Source of the DNA: Salvia splendens
Lineage: Eukaryota > Streptophyta > Magnoliopsida > Lamiales > Lamiaceae
Direction: 5' to 3'
Assembly: GCF_004379255.2 (NCBI RefSeq)
Contig: NC_056053.1
Location: 22,998,188-23,062,187, forward strand
DNA: 64,000 nt
Part shown: piece by piece, positions 1-9,043 of the stretch
Numbering within the stretch: position 1 is the first letter of the stretch
How the letters are laid out: each line of letters starts with the position of its first letter
Made by a program: the position numbers and the translations under genes
The notes under the pieces: model-generated
The model's input: the letters and a program-made list of their open reading frames with translations, nothing else
Databases searched by the model: none
What the model was told of the DNA's origin: nothing

Positions 1-1
1 G

Positions 2-589
2 CTGAATACTGCCGTCGCTGAGAGGACTGCGTATGAGGATTTCATCTGCAGGCGCGGGGGAATGACCATCTCTGAAGTTCAGGAACGAGTTGACGAACTG
101 TGGGAGGAATATCATGTACTCCGGAGGAACAATGCGCTGGAGAGCTCGGCTTGCCAACAAGTCGTGAAATCATTGCGGCGCTGGGCTTCTCGGTACGACA
201 TCATTCTTTCCCGGCGTCCCTCAATCGAGAGATTCCTTAGGCATTTCCCGCCAACAGATGGTCGCACTCCAGCTCGAACCTCTGATTCACTTGCTCAAAA
301 CCCTACTCCAAGTCAGCAACGAACTCAGGAACAACCGGAGACGTCAAGACGAGGACGGACTGAAGTTCGCAGAGGAGCGGTGACTATGAGTGAGCAAGAT
401 CGGCAAATGATTCGTGAAGAGACTCTTCGCCGCCGAGGTGCTAGAGCTTCCCGGGCTCAGGGAAGAGGCGGTAGGTCGATTAGAGCATCTCGTCGACCTG
501 CTTATTCTTCAGCTGCCCGGAATGGCCGAACTCGGCTTCACGAGGATTTTGTGAATAGATGGCTCAACTTTAGCAACCATGGACAGTAG
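2..589 (+). CDS. Antisense ORF in the 3' region of the Tat element (5' partial)
   Basis: An open frame runs from the window edge to a stop at 587-589. The first in-window ATG is at 62, but the frame is open upstream to position 2, so the true start is probably outside. It lies on the strand opposite gag-pol, between integrase and the missing 3' LTR. The predicted protein is hydrophilic. Its N-terminal part has a WxxY/xLRR helix-like stretch and its C-terminal half is very rich in Arg, Ser and Gly, including an R-G-R-G-G-R run. I recognise no catalytic domain. Additional antisense ORFs in this position are known from some Tat-lineage elements; that is family knowledge, and I infer that this is one. 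It could be non-functional. Confidence 0.55.
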   Translation: MNTAVAERTAYEDFICRRGGMTISEVQERVDELWEEYHVLRRNNALESSACQQVVKSLRRWASRYDIILSRRPSIERFLRHFPPTDGRTPARTSDSLAQNPTPSQQRTQEQPETSRRGRTEVRRGAVTMSEQDRQMIREETLRRRGARASRAQGRGGRSIRASRRPAYSSAARNGRTRLHEDFVNRWLNFSNHGQ

Positions 590-723
590 AATAGTCCTTT
601 GTAATGGCGTAACGCCTTCTCGTAGGGCAGCAGAATTATATGCCGAACAAGATTTAATAAATGAAATTTTCATTTCGCTTCTATCACTGCGTATTTACAG
701 CTCAGCGAAAAAATTTCATCGTG

Positions 724-957
724 CTCGTCCTCGGTCTTATGAAGTAAACTTCTTTGACCGGACTCGTCCTCGGTCTTATGAAGTAAGCTTCTTTGACCGG
801 ACTCGTCTTTGGTCTTATGAAGTAAACTTCTTTGACCGGACTTGGTCCTCGGTCTTATGAAATAAACTTCTTTGACCGGACTCGTCTTTGGTCTTATGAA
901 GTAAACTTCTTTGACCGGACTCGTCTTTGGTCTTATGAAGTAAATTTCTTTGACCGG
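724..957. repeat. 39-bp tandem repeat, about six copies
   Basis: Six copies of a 39-bp unit start at about 724, 763, 802, 841, 880 and 919. Each contains the core GGTCTTATGAAGTAAACTTC and ends in TTTGACCGGACT. Copies differ by a few substitutions (TCCTCGG or TCTTTGG; AAACTTC, AAGCTTC or AAATTTC). The array lies in the retrotransposon's 3' untranslated region. The 39-bp period is 13 codons, so the repeat keeps a short frame open by chance. Confidence 0.92.
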
Positions 958-960
958 ACT

Positions 961-1090
961 AAGCTTGTGTCCTAATTTGGCGAGTTTTATCGCTCGGATC
1001 GGACTTTCCCTTGTCCTAATTTGGGGATCGGACTTTCCCTTGTCCTAATTCGGCGAGTTTTATCGCGTGGATCGGACTTTCCCTTTGTTG
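961..1090. repeat. Second short tandem repeat (GGATCGGACTTTCCCTTGTC unit)
   Basis: Directly next to the 39-bp array, a different unit repeats irregularly: three copies of ATCGGACTTTCCCTT, separated by 'TGTCCTAATTTGG' and 'CGAGTTTTATCGC' blocks. It also belongs to the 3' untranslated region of the Tat element. No gene is visible from here to 1402. Confidence 0.75.
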
Positions 1091-1402
1091 CAGTTCGTTT
1101 CAGACGAACTGCTTGTTTCTTAAGCTGAATTGTGGTCTTGTATCCTCCTTAGAAGCTTGGACTCACAATCGTTGGCTTATATATGTTCTAAAAAGGGGAT
1201 CAGCCTTCGAAGAACAAGATACCTCAGTAACATTTGTAAGAGACGACACGCACATAGACAGACAAAACGCACATAGACAAATAAAAAGGACAAACAAGAT
1301 TTTAAACTTTTATAAAACAAGCACAAAGAACAAGTAAAAAACAAAGAAAGCACATACCTCTAGGACCGAACTAGACACAAGACTGACTGACCGGACTGTC
1401 TC

Positions 1403-3268
1403 TTACAGATGGAACTTCTTGAGGTTGGAAATGTGCCATGTTCGGGGTACTTGTTCTCCTGACACGTGAGTCAATTTGTAAGACCCTTTGCCGAGGACTT
1501 CTGACACCCGATATGGACCTTCCCATGTGGGTTCGAGTTTGCCCAGCTTTTCTGCTCGGCTTACTTCGTTGTTTCTCAAGACGAGATCTCCCACTTGAAA
1601 TTGCAGCTTTTTCACCCTTTGGTTATAATACCGGGCTACTTGCTCCTTGTACTTGGCTGCTTTTATGCAGGCCAATTCTCTTCTTTCTTCGGCAAGATCT
1701 AGTTCGGCTCTCAGTCCGTCCTCATTCAGTTCTGCTGAGAAATTAAGAGTTCGGGGACTGGGTATGCCGATCTCAACCGGAATCACGGCTTCAGTGCCGT
1801 ACACCAGACTGTACGGAGTTTCACCGTTGGAGGTTTTGGGTGTAGTTCGGTAGGACCATAGGACTTGAGGGAGATTTTCTACCCATTGTCCTTTGGCTTG
1901 TTCTAACCGAGCTTTTAACCCTTTCACCAAGATACGGTTTGTTACCTCCGTTTGTCCGTTTGCTTGTGGGTGGGAGACCGAAGTGAACCGCTGTTGAATA
2001 TTCAGCTCTTGGCACCAATTCTTGAATGTCTTGTCGGTGAACTGAGTCCCATTATCCGAAATGAGGATGTGGGGTATGCCAAATCGGCACACTATGTTCT
2101 TCCAGACGAAATCCAATGCCTTCGAGCTCGTTATCGTAGCTAATGGTTCAGCCTCTACCCACTTTGTAAAGTAATCCACGGCAACGATAAGGAAATTCAT
2201 TTGTCGAGGAGCTTGTGGTAGTGGTCCTACTATGTCTATGCCCCATTGCATAAAAGGCCAAGGGCTTTGCATAGCATATAGATCGGTCTGCGGCATCCTT
2301 GGGATATTTGCATGGATTTGGCACTTCGTGCATGTCTTGACGAGCTGCACTGCTTCTTGTACCAAAGTTGGCCAATAATATCCCCATCTCAGAACTTTTT
2401 TAGCTAAAGCTCTAGCTCCGATGTGGCTACCGCAAGATCCTTCATGAACTTCTCTAAGGATGTAGTCCGTCTCTTCTGGCCCTACACATCGCAATAACGG
2501 CTGAAGGTAGGACTTTCTGTATAGGACTCCTCCATGAAGTTCGTACCGAAGTGCTCGGCATGTGATTTTCCGAGCTTCTCTCTTATCCTGGGGCAGTTGT
2601 CCTTGATCTAGATACTGTAAGATCGGCGTCATCCAGTTCGGCGAGCTGGCTACTGAATGTACCTCAGCTTCATCAATGCTTCGGTGCATCAATTCCTCCA
2701 CCTTTGAGCTTGGATATGAGGCTAACTTACTTAAAGTATCTGCTCGGCTGTTTTCCGCTCTGGGAATGCGGATTATCCGAAAATAAGAGAAACTTCGGCT
2801 AATGCTTTGCGCTTTGTCCAAGTATTTCCTCATCCTCTCATCACGGGCTTCACTTGTACCCAACAGGTGATTCACTATGACTTGTGAATCACAATGGATT
2901 TTGAGAGACTTGATAAATAGACTTTGCGCTAGCTGGAGTCCGGCAAGGAGAGCTTCGTATTCGGCTTCGTTATTAGTGGTTGGGAACAAGAACCGAAGTG
3001 AATAAGTTACCTCGTGTCCGTCGGGAGCGATAAGTAGAATACCAGCTCCACTTCCCGTTTTATTCGAAGCTCCATCTACGAATCCGCTCCAGCAATCCGG
3101 CGGCTCTACTTCGGATTCCAGGGGCTGTGCTAGTTCGGTATTGGCAGAATTTTTCTGTTCGGCAATGACAGGGATTACTTGATCGAACTTTGCCTCTGTA
3201 AGAAAATCTGCCAAGGCTTGTCCCTTGATGGCTTTCCGAGGTAGGTATTCGATTGAGTGTTCTCCCAA
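1403..3268 (-). CDS. Retrotransposon pol, second RNase H and integrase segment
   Basis: This 621-residue segment is the C-terminal part of pol. An archaeal-type RNase H spans roughly residues 58-185, with acidic residues D65, E103, D127 and D177. An HHCC zinc-binding domain follows (H275, H282, C313, C316), then the integrase core with D345, D405 (in D-N-G-T-Q-F) and E441. A C-terminal GPY-like module carries the G-P-Y-R motif. It cuts and inserts the element cDNA. The segment is in the same frame as the RT segment upstream and is separated from it only by a TGA at 3278-3280, where the usual residue is Trp. The visible ATG at 3268 is therefore not the natural start. Confidence 0.93.
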   Translation of the reverse strand: MGEHSIEYLPRKAIKGQALADFLTEAKFDQVIPVIAEQKNSANTELAQPLESEVEPPDCWSGFVDGASNKTGSGAGILLIAPDGHEVTYSLRFLFPTTNNEAEYEALLAGLQLAQSLFIKSLKIHCDSQVIVNHLLGTSEARDERMRKYLDKAQSISRSFSYFRIIRIPRAENSRADTLSKLASYPSSKVEELMHRSIDEAEVHSVASSPNWMTPILQYLDQGQLPQDKREARKITCRALRYELHGGVLYRKSYLQPLLRCVGPEETDYILREVHEGSCGSHIGARALAKKVLRWGYYWPTLVQEAVQLVKTCTKCQIHANIPRMPQTDLYAMQSPWPFMQWGIDIVGPLPQAPRQMNFLIVAVDYFTKWVEAEPLATITSSKALDFVWKNIVCRFGIPHILISDNGTQFTDKTFKNWCQELNIQQRFTSVSHPQANGQTEVTNRILVKGLKARLEQAKGQWVENLPQVLWSYRTTPKTSNGETPYSLVYGTEAVIPVEIGIPSPRTLNFSAELNEDGLRAELDLAEERRELACIKAAKYKEQVARYYNQRVKKLQFQVGDLVLRNNEVSRAEKLGKLEPTWEGPYRVSEVLGKGSYKLTHVSGEQVPRTWHISNLKKFHL

Positions 3269-3277
3269 CTCTATGGC

Positions 3278-4666
3278 TCATTTGGCGATTCTGCCTGATG
3301 CTTCTGGCTTGGTCAAAACTTGCCGAAGTGGCAGATCGGTTAATACGCATACCTTGTGAGCATAGAAGTATGGCCGCAGTCTCCTTGCTGCATTTACTAA
3401 CGCCAGAGCAATTTTTTCCAGAGGTTGATACCTTGTTTCTGGACCTCTTAATGCTCGGCTTGTAAAGTAGATGGGAAGCTGCTTTAGGCCTTCTTCTCGT
3501 ACAAGCACCGCGCTAATGGTTTGATCTGATGCCGCTAAGTATAAGAATATCACTTCGGCATCTGTTTGAGCAGAGAGAATTGGAAGCTTGGCTAAATAAC
3601 TTTTGAGCTCGTCAAAAGCCTTTTTCTGCTCGGCTCCCCACTCAAACTTTGGTGCCTTTTTCAACACTTTGAAGAACGGCAGTTGCTTTTCGGCTGCTTG
3701 GGAAAGGAACCTATTCAGTGCGGCTAGACATCCAGTTAGCCTTTGCACATCATGTATGGACTTCGGTATCGCCATGTTCTGAACAACTTGAACTTTTGAG
3801 GGATTTGCCTTGAGTCCGTCCTTTGAAACCCAACAACCCAGAAACTTTCCCGAATCTACCAAAAAGGTACATTTTTGGGGATTGAGTTTGAGGTTGGCTT
3901 TTTTGAGCACGTCGAGGGTGGATTTGAGGTTGTCTTCGTACTCCGAAGTGCTTCTGCTTTTGACGACTATGTCGTCAACATACACTTCAACCTCTTTTCC
4001 GATCAAATGCCGAAAAAGCTTATCTACCATCCTTTGATATGTGGCTCCGGCATTCTTTAAACCGAATGACATCTTTTTATAAGCAAAGATGCCGAAGTCA
4101 GTAATGAAAGCCGTTTTTGAAGCATCATTCTCATCCATTAAAACTTGGTGGTAGCCTTTGTATAAATCAAGAAAACAGAAAATTTCGAAGCCGATCAAAG
4201 CTTCTACTTTTTTATCTATGTTCGGAAGGGGATAACAATCTTTAGGACAGTGCTTGTTTAGATCGGTAAAATCTATGCACATCCGCCATCCTCCTTCTTT
4301 TTTCTTGATCATCACAGGATTGGCCACCCAAGAAGGATATTTCACCTCGAATAATACATCCGCTTTCAGTAATTGGCGGACTTCGTCATGGATGACTTGA
4401 TTTCTTTCTGCCGCAAAGAGTCTTTGCTTCTGTTTTATAGGCCGGACTGAAGGATCAATATTTAACCGATGAGTGATTACCTCAGGGGGCACTCCGGTCA
4501 TGTCCAACGGAGACCATGCAAAGACATCTTTGTACTCCTTGAGGAGCTGGATGGTCTTTTCCCGGAGTAGAGGCGTTCCCGCGAAACCGATCTTGACCGT
4601 TCTGGATGGATCATCTTCGTATAACTGAACGGTCATTGAGTTCGACTCTGGTGTGACTTCGGTCAT
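3278..4666 (-). CDS. Retrotransposon pol, reverse transcriptase and RNase H segment
   Basis: This segment carries the reverse transcriptase, with the catalytic Y-V-D-D box at about residues 229-232, and the first RNase H from about residue 340 to the end. It copies the element RNA into DNA and removes the RNA strand. The ATG at 4666 is an internal Met. The frame is open back to a TAG at 4700-4702 and continuous with the protease. Downstream it stops at TGA 3278-3280, just before the second RNase H. Both stops are single-codon breaks in an otherwise intact pol frame, so this copy is likely non-autonomous unless the stops are read through. Confidence 0.94.
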   Translation of the reverse strand: MTEVTPESNSMTVQLYEDDPSRTVKIGFAGTPLLREKTIQLLKEYKDVFAWSPLDMTGVPPEVITHRLNIDPSVRPIKQKQRLFAAERNQVIHDEVRQLLKADVLFEVKYPSWVANPVMIKKKEGGWRMCIDFTDLNKHCPKDCYPLPNIDKKVEALIGFEIFCFLDLYKGYHQVLMDENDASKTAFITDFGIFAYKKMSFGLKNAGATYQRMVDKLFRHLIGKEVEVYVDDIVVKSRSTSEYEDNLKSTLDVLKKANLKLNPQKCTFLVDSGKFLGCWVSKDGLKANPSKVQVVQNMAIPKSIHDVQRLTGCLAALNRFLSQAAEKQLPFFKVLKKAPKFEWGAEQKKAFDELKSYLAKLPILSAQTDAEVIFLYLAASDQTISAVLVREEGLKQLPIYFTSRALRGPETRYQPLEKIALALVNAARRLRPYFYAHKVCVLTDLPLRQVLTKPEASGRIAK

Positions 4667-4699
4667 TTCGCTTGCCTCTGACTCCGGCTGCTGTGATTG

Positions 4700-5440
4700 C
4701 TATGCTTGATGATGCCGATCTGATTGCTCGGCACTTTTAAGCGCAATCTGCAGACACTCTTTTGCTCTCTTTTGATCACCTCGGATGACCGCTATCCCAC
4801 CTTTAGTGGGGATCTTGATGGTGAGGTGATAAGTAGAGCAAACGGCCCGAACTGCGTTGAGCCAGTCTCTTCCCAAGATGATGTTGTACGGGGACCGAGC
4901 TTTTACCACAAAGAACTCGATCATCGTACTGGAGCTTGTAGGCGCTTTTCCCACCGTGATCGGAAGGCTGATAATACCTTCAGGGCGGGTGTCCTCCTGG
5001 GCGAAACTTTTCAGAGGAAGTGGAGCCGGACTGAGCCGAGCTGGATCCACTTCTAGTTTATCGAAACATTCTTTAAAAAGAATGCTGACTGACGCTCCGG
5101 TATCCACAAACACTCTGTGGATCAGTTTGTTTGCCACTCCGGCTTGGATGACAATAGCGTCTTGATGAGGAGAGATGGCCGGGACGGGATCTGCATCTGA
5201 AAATGTAATCACTTCGTCCTGCTTCAGCCTTTTATGCGTTGGCTCCTCTCGATTGAAGCCTCTGCGCTCTGACTTCAGGGACGATTTAGTCTTCCCGGCA
5301 GGGAGAGCATCAATAGTCAGGATTACTCCATCATATTGCAGCTCGTCATCGTCTTCGGGGTCCTGTTGCTTTTTCGGATCCTGAGGAGCGCAGTTCGCAC
5401 CTCTCTGTTTTTTGTTCTTTTTCGGCTGCTTGCTTTGGTA
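4700..5440 (-). CDS. Retrotransposon aspartic protease segment
   Basis: The retropepsin-like domain has the active-site triad in V-D-T-G-A-S and the downstream I-L-G-R-D-W motif, both typical of Ty3/gypsy protease. It processes the Gag-Pol polyprotein. No ATG opens the frame. It is open upstream to the A-rich stretch at 5440-5446, where it lies in -1 relative to gag and overlaps the end of gag. The frame ends at a TAG at 4700-4702 that separates it from the RT segment in the same frame. The linker between gag and protease is rich in Lys, Gln and Asp. Confidence 0.9.
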   Translation of the reverse strand, partial: YQSKQPKKNKKQRGANCAPQDPKKQQDPEDDDELQYDGVILTIDALPAGKTKSSLKSERRGFNREEPTHKRLKQDEVITFSDADPVPAISPHQDAIVIQAGVANKLIHRVFVDTGASVSILFKECFDKLEVDPARLSPAPLPLKSFAQEDTRPEGIISLPITVGKAPTSSSTMIEFFVVKARSPYNIILGRDWLNAVRAVCSTYHLTIKIPTKGGIAVIRGDQKRAKECLQIALKSAEQSDRHHQA

Positions 5441-6810
5441 TTTTTTAACGTCCCTGCTTTCACAAGAGCATCAATACCTGCAGCCAAATGTCGGCACTCC
5501 TCGGTATCGTGACCGTGGTCTTGATGGAAGGAGCAATATTGATCCTGAGGTCGACGCGCGGCCGATTTCGTCATCCGCTTTGGTTTTTCGAACATATCTG
5601 AATGCAGTTCGAAAATTTCCGCTCTCGACTTGTTCAATGGTACGAACTGAGCGGGCGGCTTCTCAGGATTGAGACGTGGCCCCAATCGGTCTTGCACCGG
5701 AGTCCTTTGAATCCTTTCAAAAGGAGTTCGGCGAGAATGTCCCTGATCGCCAAAAGGAGTTCGGCGAGGATGTCCCTGATCGCTATGATCGGGCTTCCTC
5801 CTGTCTCCTCGGGATGAGCTGTCTAAAGACCGTTTGCGACGGTCTGCCTCATCGGCACGGGAGAACTGGTCCGCAATGTCCCACATCTCTTGAGCTGTTT
5901 GCGGACTGCATTCCACGAGCTTTCTGTAGAGAGCTCCGGGCAGGATTCCATTTTGGAATGCCGAAATGACAAGTAGATCATTGAGATCATCTACTTGTAG
6001 GCATTCCTTGTGGAATCTCGTCATAAAGTCGCTGATCTTTTCGTCGCGACCTTGACGTATAGAAAGCAGCTGAGCCGAAGTGATTCGGGCTTCCGCTTTC
6101 TGAAAGAACCTCCTGTGGAAAGCATCCATTAGATCTCGGTAAGATCTAATGCTGCCTTGGGGGAGGCTATCGAACCACCTTCTTGCGTTCCCGATAAGCA
6201 GCTCGGGAAACAGCTTGCACATATGGACCTCATTGAGACTCTGGTTCGCCATGTTATACTGATAGCGTCCCATGAAGTCATGAGGATTCACTAACCCGTC
6301 ATAAGTCATCGACGGAGTTCGGTAGTTCTGTGGCAAGGGAGTTCGGGTGATATCGTCCGAGAACGGAGTCTTCAATGCTCCGTACATGGCGAACCCGACA
6401 TCTCTTCGGTATGGAGGAGATGGAGTTCTCCTGTGATTCCGGTACCGAGGAGGAACAGGAACATGTCGGGGTTGAGGATTCTTCTTCCTGGAAGACACGG
6501 CACTACTGCGGTAGTGACTTTCATGTCTGGATGAGGAGGGAGAATCCACCGTTTTCGTCTCCGGCTTTTGGCCCTTTTGCAGGAAAATTAAGAACTCTTC
6601 CTGCTTCTCGGCCAAAAACAACTTGACAGCCTCGTTCAAATCAGGCTGCTGGGAAGACTCGGTGCGATGAGTCTTTGAGCGGCTTGTTCCTTCTCCGTGA
6701 GAACTGGAAGTAGATTTCTCCCGAGGCTGTTTTCCAGACCTGCGGGCTGGACTAGCTTCCTCATGGTTATCACGAACGGTATTATGGGTGTTACGTGATC
6801 TGGTATGCAT
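5323..6810 (-). CDS. gag: Retrotransposon Gag
   Basis: The 495-residue ORF starts with ATG at 6810, right after a run of about 22 A on the minus strand. The N-terminal third is a Ser/Arg/Pro-rich basic region. The retrotransposon Gag domain follows at about residues 190-330 (motif with N-A-R-R-W-F and F-x-R-R-F). Near the C terminus is a Cys/His cluster (C-S-F-H...H-D-T-E-E-C-R-H) that resembles the zinc knuckle of Tat Gag. It forms the virus-like particle that packages element RNA. The last 37 or so residues come from reading past the -1 shift point at 5440-5446 and probably do not belong to the ancestral Gag. Confidence 0.92.
   Translation of the reverse strand: MHTRSRNTHNTVRDNHEEASPARRSGKQPREKSTSSSHGEGTSRSKTHRTESSQQPDLNEAVKLFLAEKQEEFLIFLQKGQKPETKTVDSPSSSRHESHYRSSAVSSRKKNPQPRHVPVPPRYRNHRRTPSPPYRRDVGFAMYGALKTPFSDDITRTPLPQNYRTPSMTYDGLVNPHDFMGRYQYNMANQSLNEVHMCKLFPELLIGNARRWFDSLPQGSIRSYRDLMDAFHRRFFQKAEARITSAQLLSIRQGRDEKISDFMTRFHKECLQVDDLNDLLVISAFQNGILPGALYRKLVECSPQTAQEMWDIADQFSRADEADRRKRSLDSSSRGDRRKPDHSDQGHPRRTPFGDQGHSRRTPFERIQRTPVQDRLGPRLNPEKPPAQFVPLNKSRAEIFELHSDMFEKPKRMTKSAARRPQDQYCSFHQDHGHDTEECRHLAAGIDALVKAGTLKNTKASSRKRTKNREVRTALLRIRKSNRTPKTMTSCNMME
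5440..5446 (-). other. Candidate -1 slippery heptamer A-AAA-AAT between gag and pro
   Basis: On the minus strand, gag codons TTA-AAA-AAT form a perfect X-XXY-YYZ slippery heptamer (A AAA AAT). A -1 slip here leads straight into the open protease frame. The alternative is a one-base loss from a seven-A run. I cannot tell these apart from one copy. Confidence 0.5.
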
Positions 6811-6882
6811 TTTTTTTTTTTTTTTTTTTTTGGGGTGGAAAAAGGGTCAAAAATTCGCTTTATCACAAATTTGGTTCTCTGT

Positions 6883-6900
6883 TTCCCACAGACGGCGCCA
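6883..6900 (-). other. Primer-binding site of the Tat element
   Basis: One base inside the LTR border, the minus strand reads TGGCGCCGTCTGTGGGAA. The TGGCGCC start, complementary to a tRNA CCA end, is typical of plant gypsy primer-binding sites. I do not assign the tRNA with certainty. Confidence 0.8.
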
Positions 6901-6901
6901 G

Positions 6902-7558
6902 TGATGGTTGGGCGAATTTTTGATAGTAATAAATGCGGGTAAAAAAATATAGATCACGACACAAGGAATTACGTGGTTCGATTTACTGAGGTAAATCTAC
7001 GTCCACGGGAAGAAAGGAGGGCAAGATTGTATTGCTTGATCTGGTTTACAGCTTACAAATACAGACTTGCTATATGATATTTGATGTCTAGAGAGCTTTT
7101 TTCCTCCTGGTCTATCTGATCTAAGTTCTATTTATACATTGAACTAAGATCGTGGCTTGCATCACCACTAACTAGGTCGTGGCTTGCATCACCACTAACT
7201 AGGTAGTGGATGTCGTGGAGGTCATGAGATCCTGCATGGGTCCACTATCTCTTTGTTTGGTCCGCTATCCTGCATGAGATCCTGCATGAGTTGACACCAC
7301 TAAATAGATCGTGTAGTGGAGGTCGTGGAGGTTCTGCATGAGTCCACTATCTCCCAGTTCGGTCGAATACTGAGACCGAACTGCTGAACTATTGCCGAGC
7401 AGCTTTTGCCGATCTGAGAGTAGAGCTTGATTGGTCGGCTTTTACCGAGCTGTAGGCTGGGGCCGAACTCTTTGGTAATGCCGAACTGATACTCTTCCTT
7501 GGGCTTTGGGCTGATGGGCCGTCACTGCTATTGGGCTTGTTTAGTACGTACCCCATCA
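6902..7558 (-). repeat. 5' LTR of the Tat element (657 bp)
   Basis: The LTR is bounded by the inverted ends TGATGG...CCATCA. One end abuts the primer-binding site; the other is followed by GACCA, the likely 5-bp target duplication, whose partner is outside the window. On the minus strand a TATAAATA box lies at 7129-7136, a plausible promoter for the genomic RNA. Inside the LTR, a block containing TCGTGGCTTGCATCACCACT is tandemly duplicated at about 7150-7202. Confidence 0.88.
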
Positions 7559-9043
7559 GACCACACATTCTACCAACCCATTCATAGCTCCTTCCCTAGA
7601 CTCTTGTTCAACCCAGCCTCCTCTCCACCTCAAGCTCGCCAGCAACCGCCGCCTCAGCCTCGTCTCTGCCCGTCCGTTGCTTGTGCGCGAACGGGGACAC
7701 GGTTGAGGAGGGCTGGTCTGCCTGATGAGCCCAAATGCGGGTGATGATTTTGAGCAACTGTTTCGACGTAGTCAGAGCGTTGCTTAATTTTGTAATGATA
7801 ATGGAATTTGGATTTGAGCGAAAGTCAAATATGTAGAGCACAACACTAGACTTTATTTTAAGATGGAGAGTGTAATTGTTATGTAATAGTAAAATGTTTC
7901 TAATTCAATTTAGACTACTCGGCTACTCCATATCAGAACTTAATCAATAGAAGTTGCACCAACATTCATGTCAGAATAAGTATACACAAATCGGAGGGAA
8001 CGGATCCTGCCCAATAATCATTCTCTCTTTCATAGTATAATACGTATACATCATAATATTTTAATAAAAGTTTATTTCAAATTTCTTATAATTAGTTATT
8101 AAAAACTGATTTGTTTTATTTATGTATTTTTTAAAAATATAGTATTAGAATTGTAATAAAACAAAGTATATCATAAAAATACATACTACGGAGTATTATT
8201 GTACAGAAATATTATTCTATATGTAAAGCATTATTATTCAACATGATAATCAATAATTAAAATTTCTGTTTAAGTACAAATCTACTAAATCAAGTTGATT
8301 TTATTTTTTTAGAAAATTAAAATAAGATGATTTTTACGTGATGAATTGTTCAAATGTGTAAATAACTAAAGTATACTTCGTATAGTGATAAAATTTAACT
8401 AAAAATCTATTATTGCATCTTCTTAAGATGCTAATTGATTCACCATGATCCTATTAAATTAATTTGATTTTTTTTTTCGTGTAAAAGTCATTGTATTCTC
8501 ATTTGTAGAAATCAACTTGACATATAAAAATTACTAATACAAATATTTATTATTGATATGCTGGATATTAATTTTTTTTAACTTATAAGAGAGTATTTTT
8601 TTCTTTTGTGGTGCTTCTTTTATGGTAGTATTAGTATATATTTATATATTACAATAACACTTAGTTTTTAATAATTACACCTATTCCATGCTATAAAACT
8701 AAGTACGTATTACTATTATTATATCTAAAATATTACTATTATAAAAGAAGTATTGTATAAATAAGTATTCACCGTAAAAATTAAAAACAATTATTTTTAT
8801 AATATATCAAAAAAACAAATCAGTTTTAAGTAATTAGTGATAAAAATAAAAAAAAACCAACTTTTGTAAAAAATGATACATGTACTATACGGAGTATGAA
8901 AGAGGTCGTGGTTCTGTTACCTCTGTATGGTGGGCCATGGGGTTGGAATGCAATTTGTATTAATATTTGCCTAAAGCATAATAAAAGGGAAAATGGGTTG
9001 AAAATGAAGATAACTTATATGTCTGCGTTTTTTCCATTTCATC
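7559..9043. other. AT-rich intergenic DNA, no gene seen
   Basis: A short GC-richer patch at about 7560-7740 contains a Pro/Arg/Gln-rich frame but no recognisable domain. From 7750 the sequence is very AT-rich with poly-T runs and no convincing coding signal. Confidence 0.6.

Larger units (their letters stand above)
1..7558 (-). mobile_element. Tat-lineage Ty3/gypsy LTR retrotransposon (3' end outside window)
   Basis: On the minus strand the order is LTR (7558-6902), primer-binding site, gag, aspartic protease, reverse transcriptase with RNase H, a second archaeal-type RNase H, integrase, then a long 3' untranslated part with tandem repeats and an antisense ORF. Protease-RT-RH-INT order is diagnostic of Ty3/gypsy. 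The extra RNase H before the integrase and the lack of a chromodomain after it point to the Tat lineage. The 3' LTR lies left of the window. The coding part is nearly intact: the breaks I see are a -1 frame change at gag/pro and two single-codon stops in one otherwise continuous pol frame. This suggests a young insertion, although LTR-LTR divergence cannot be measured here. Confidence 0.93.

Noticed and set aside
579..860. Plus-strand ORF with repeated Y-E-V-x-F-F-D-R-T
   Set aside because: It is the translation of the 39-bp tandem repeat, whose length is a multiple of three. Not a gene.
1113..1337. Plus-strand ORF in the retrotransposon 3' UTR
   Set aside because: Low-complexity Lys/Thr-rich translation with no domain; antisense to element RNA.
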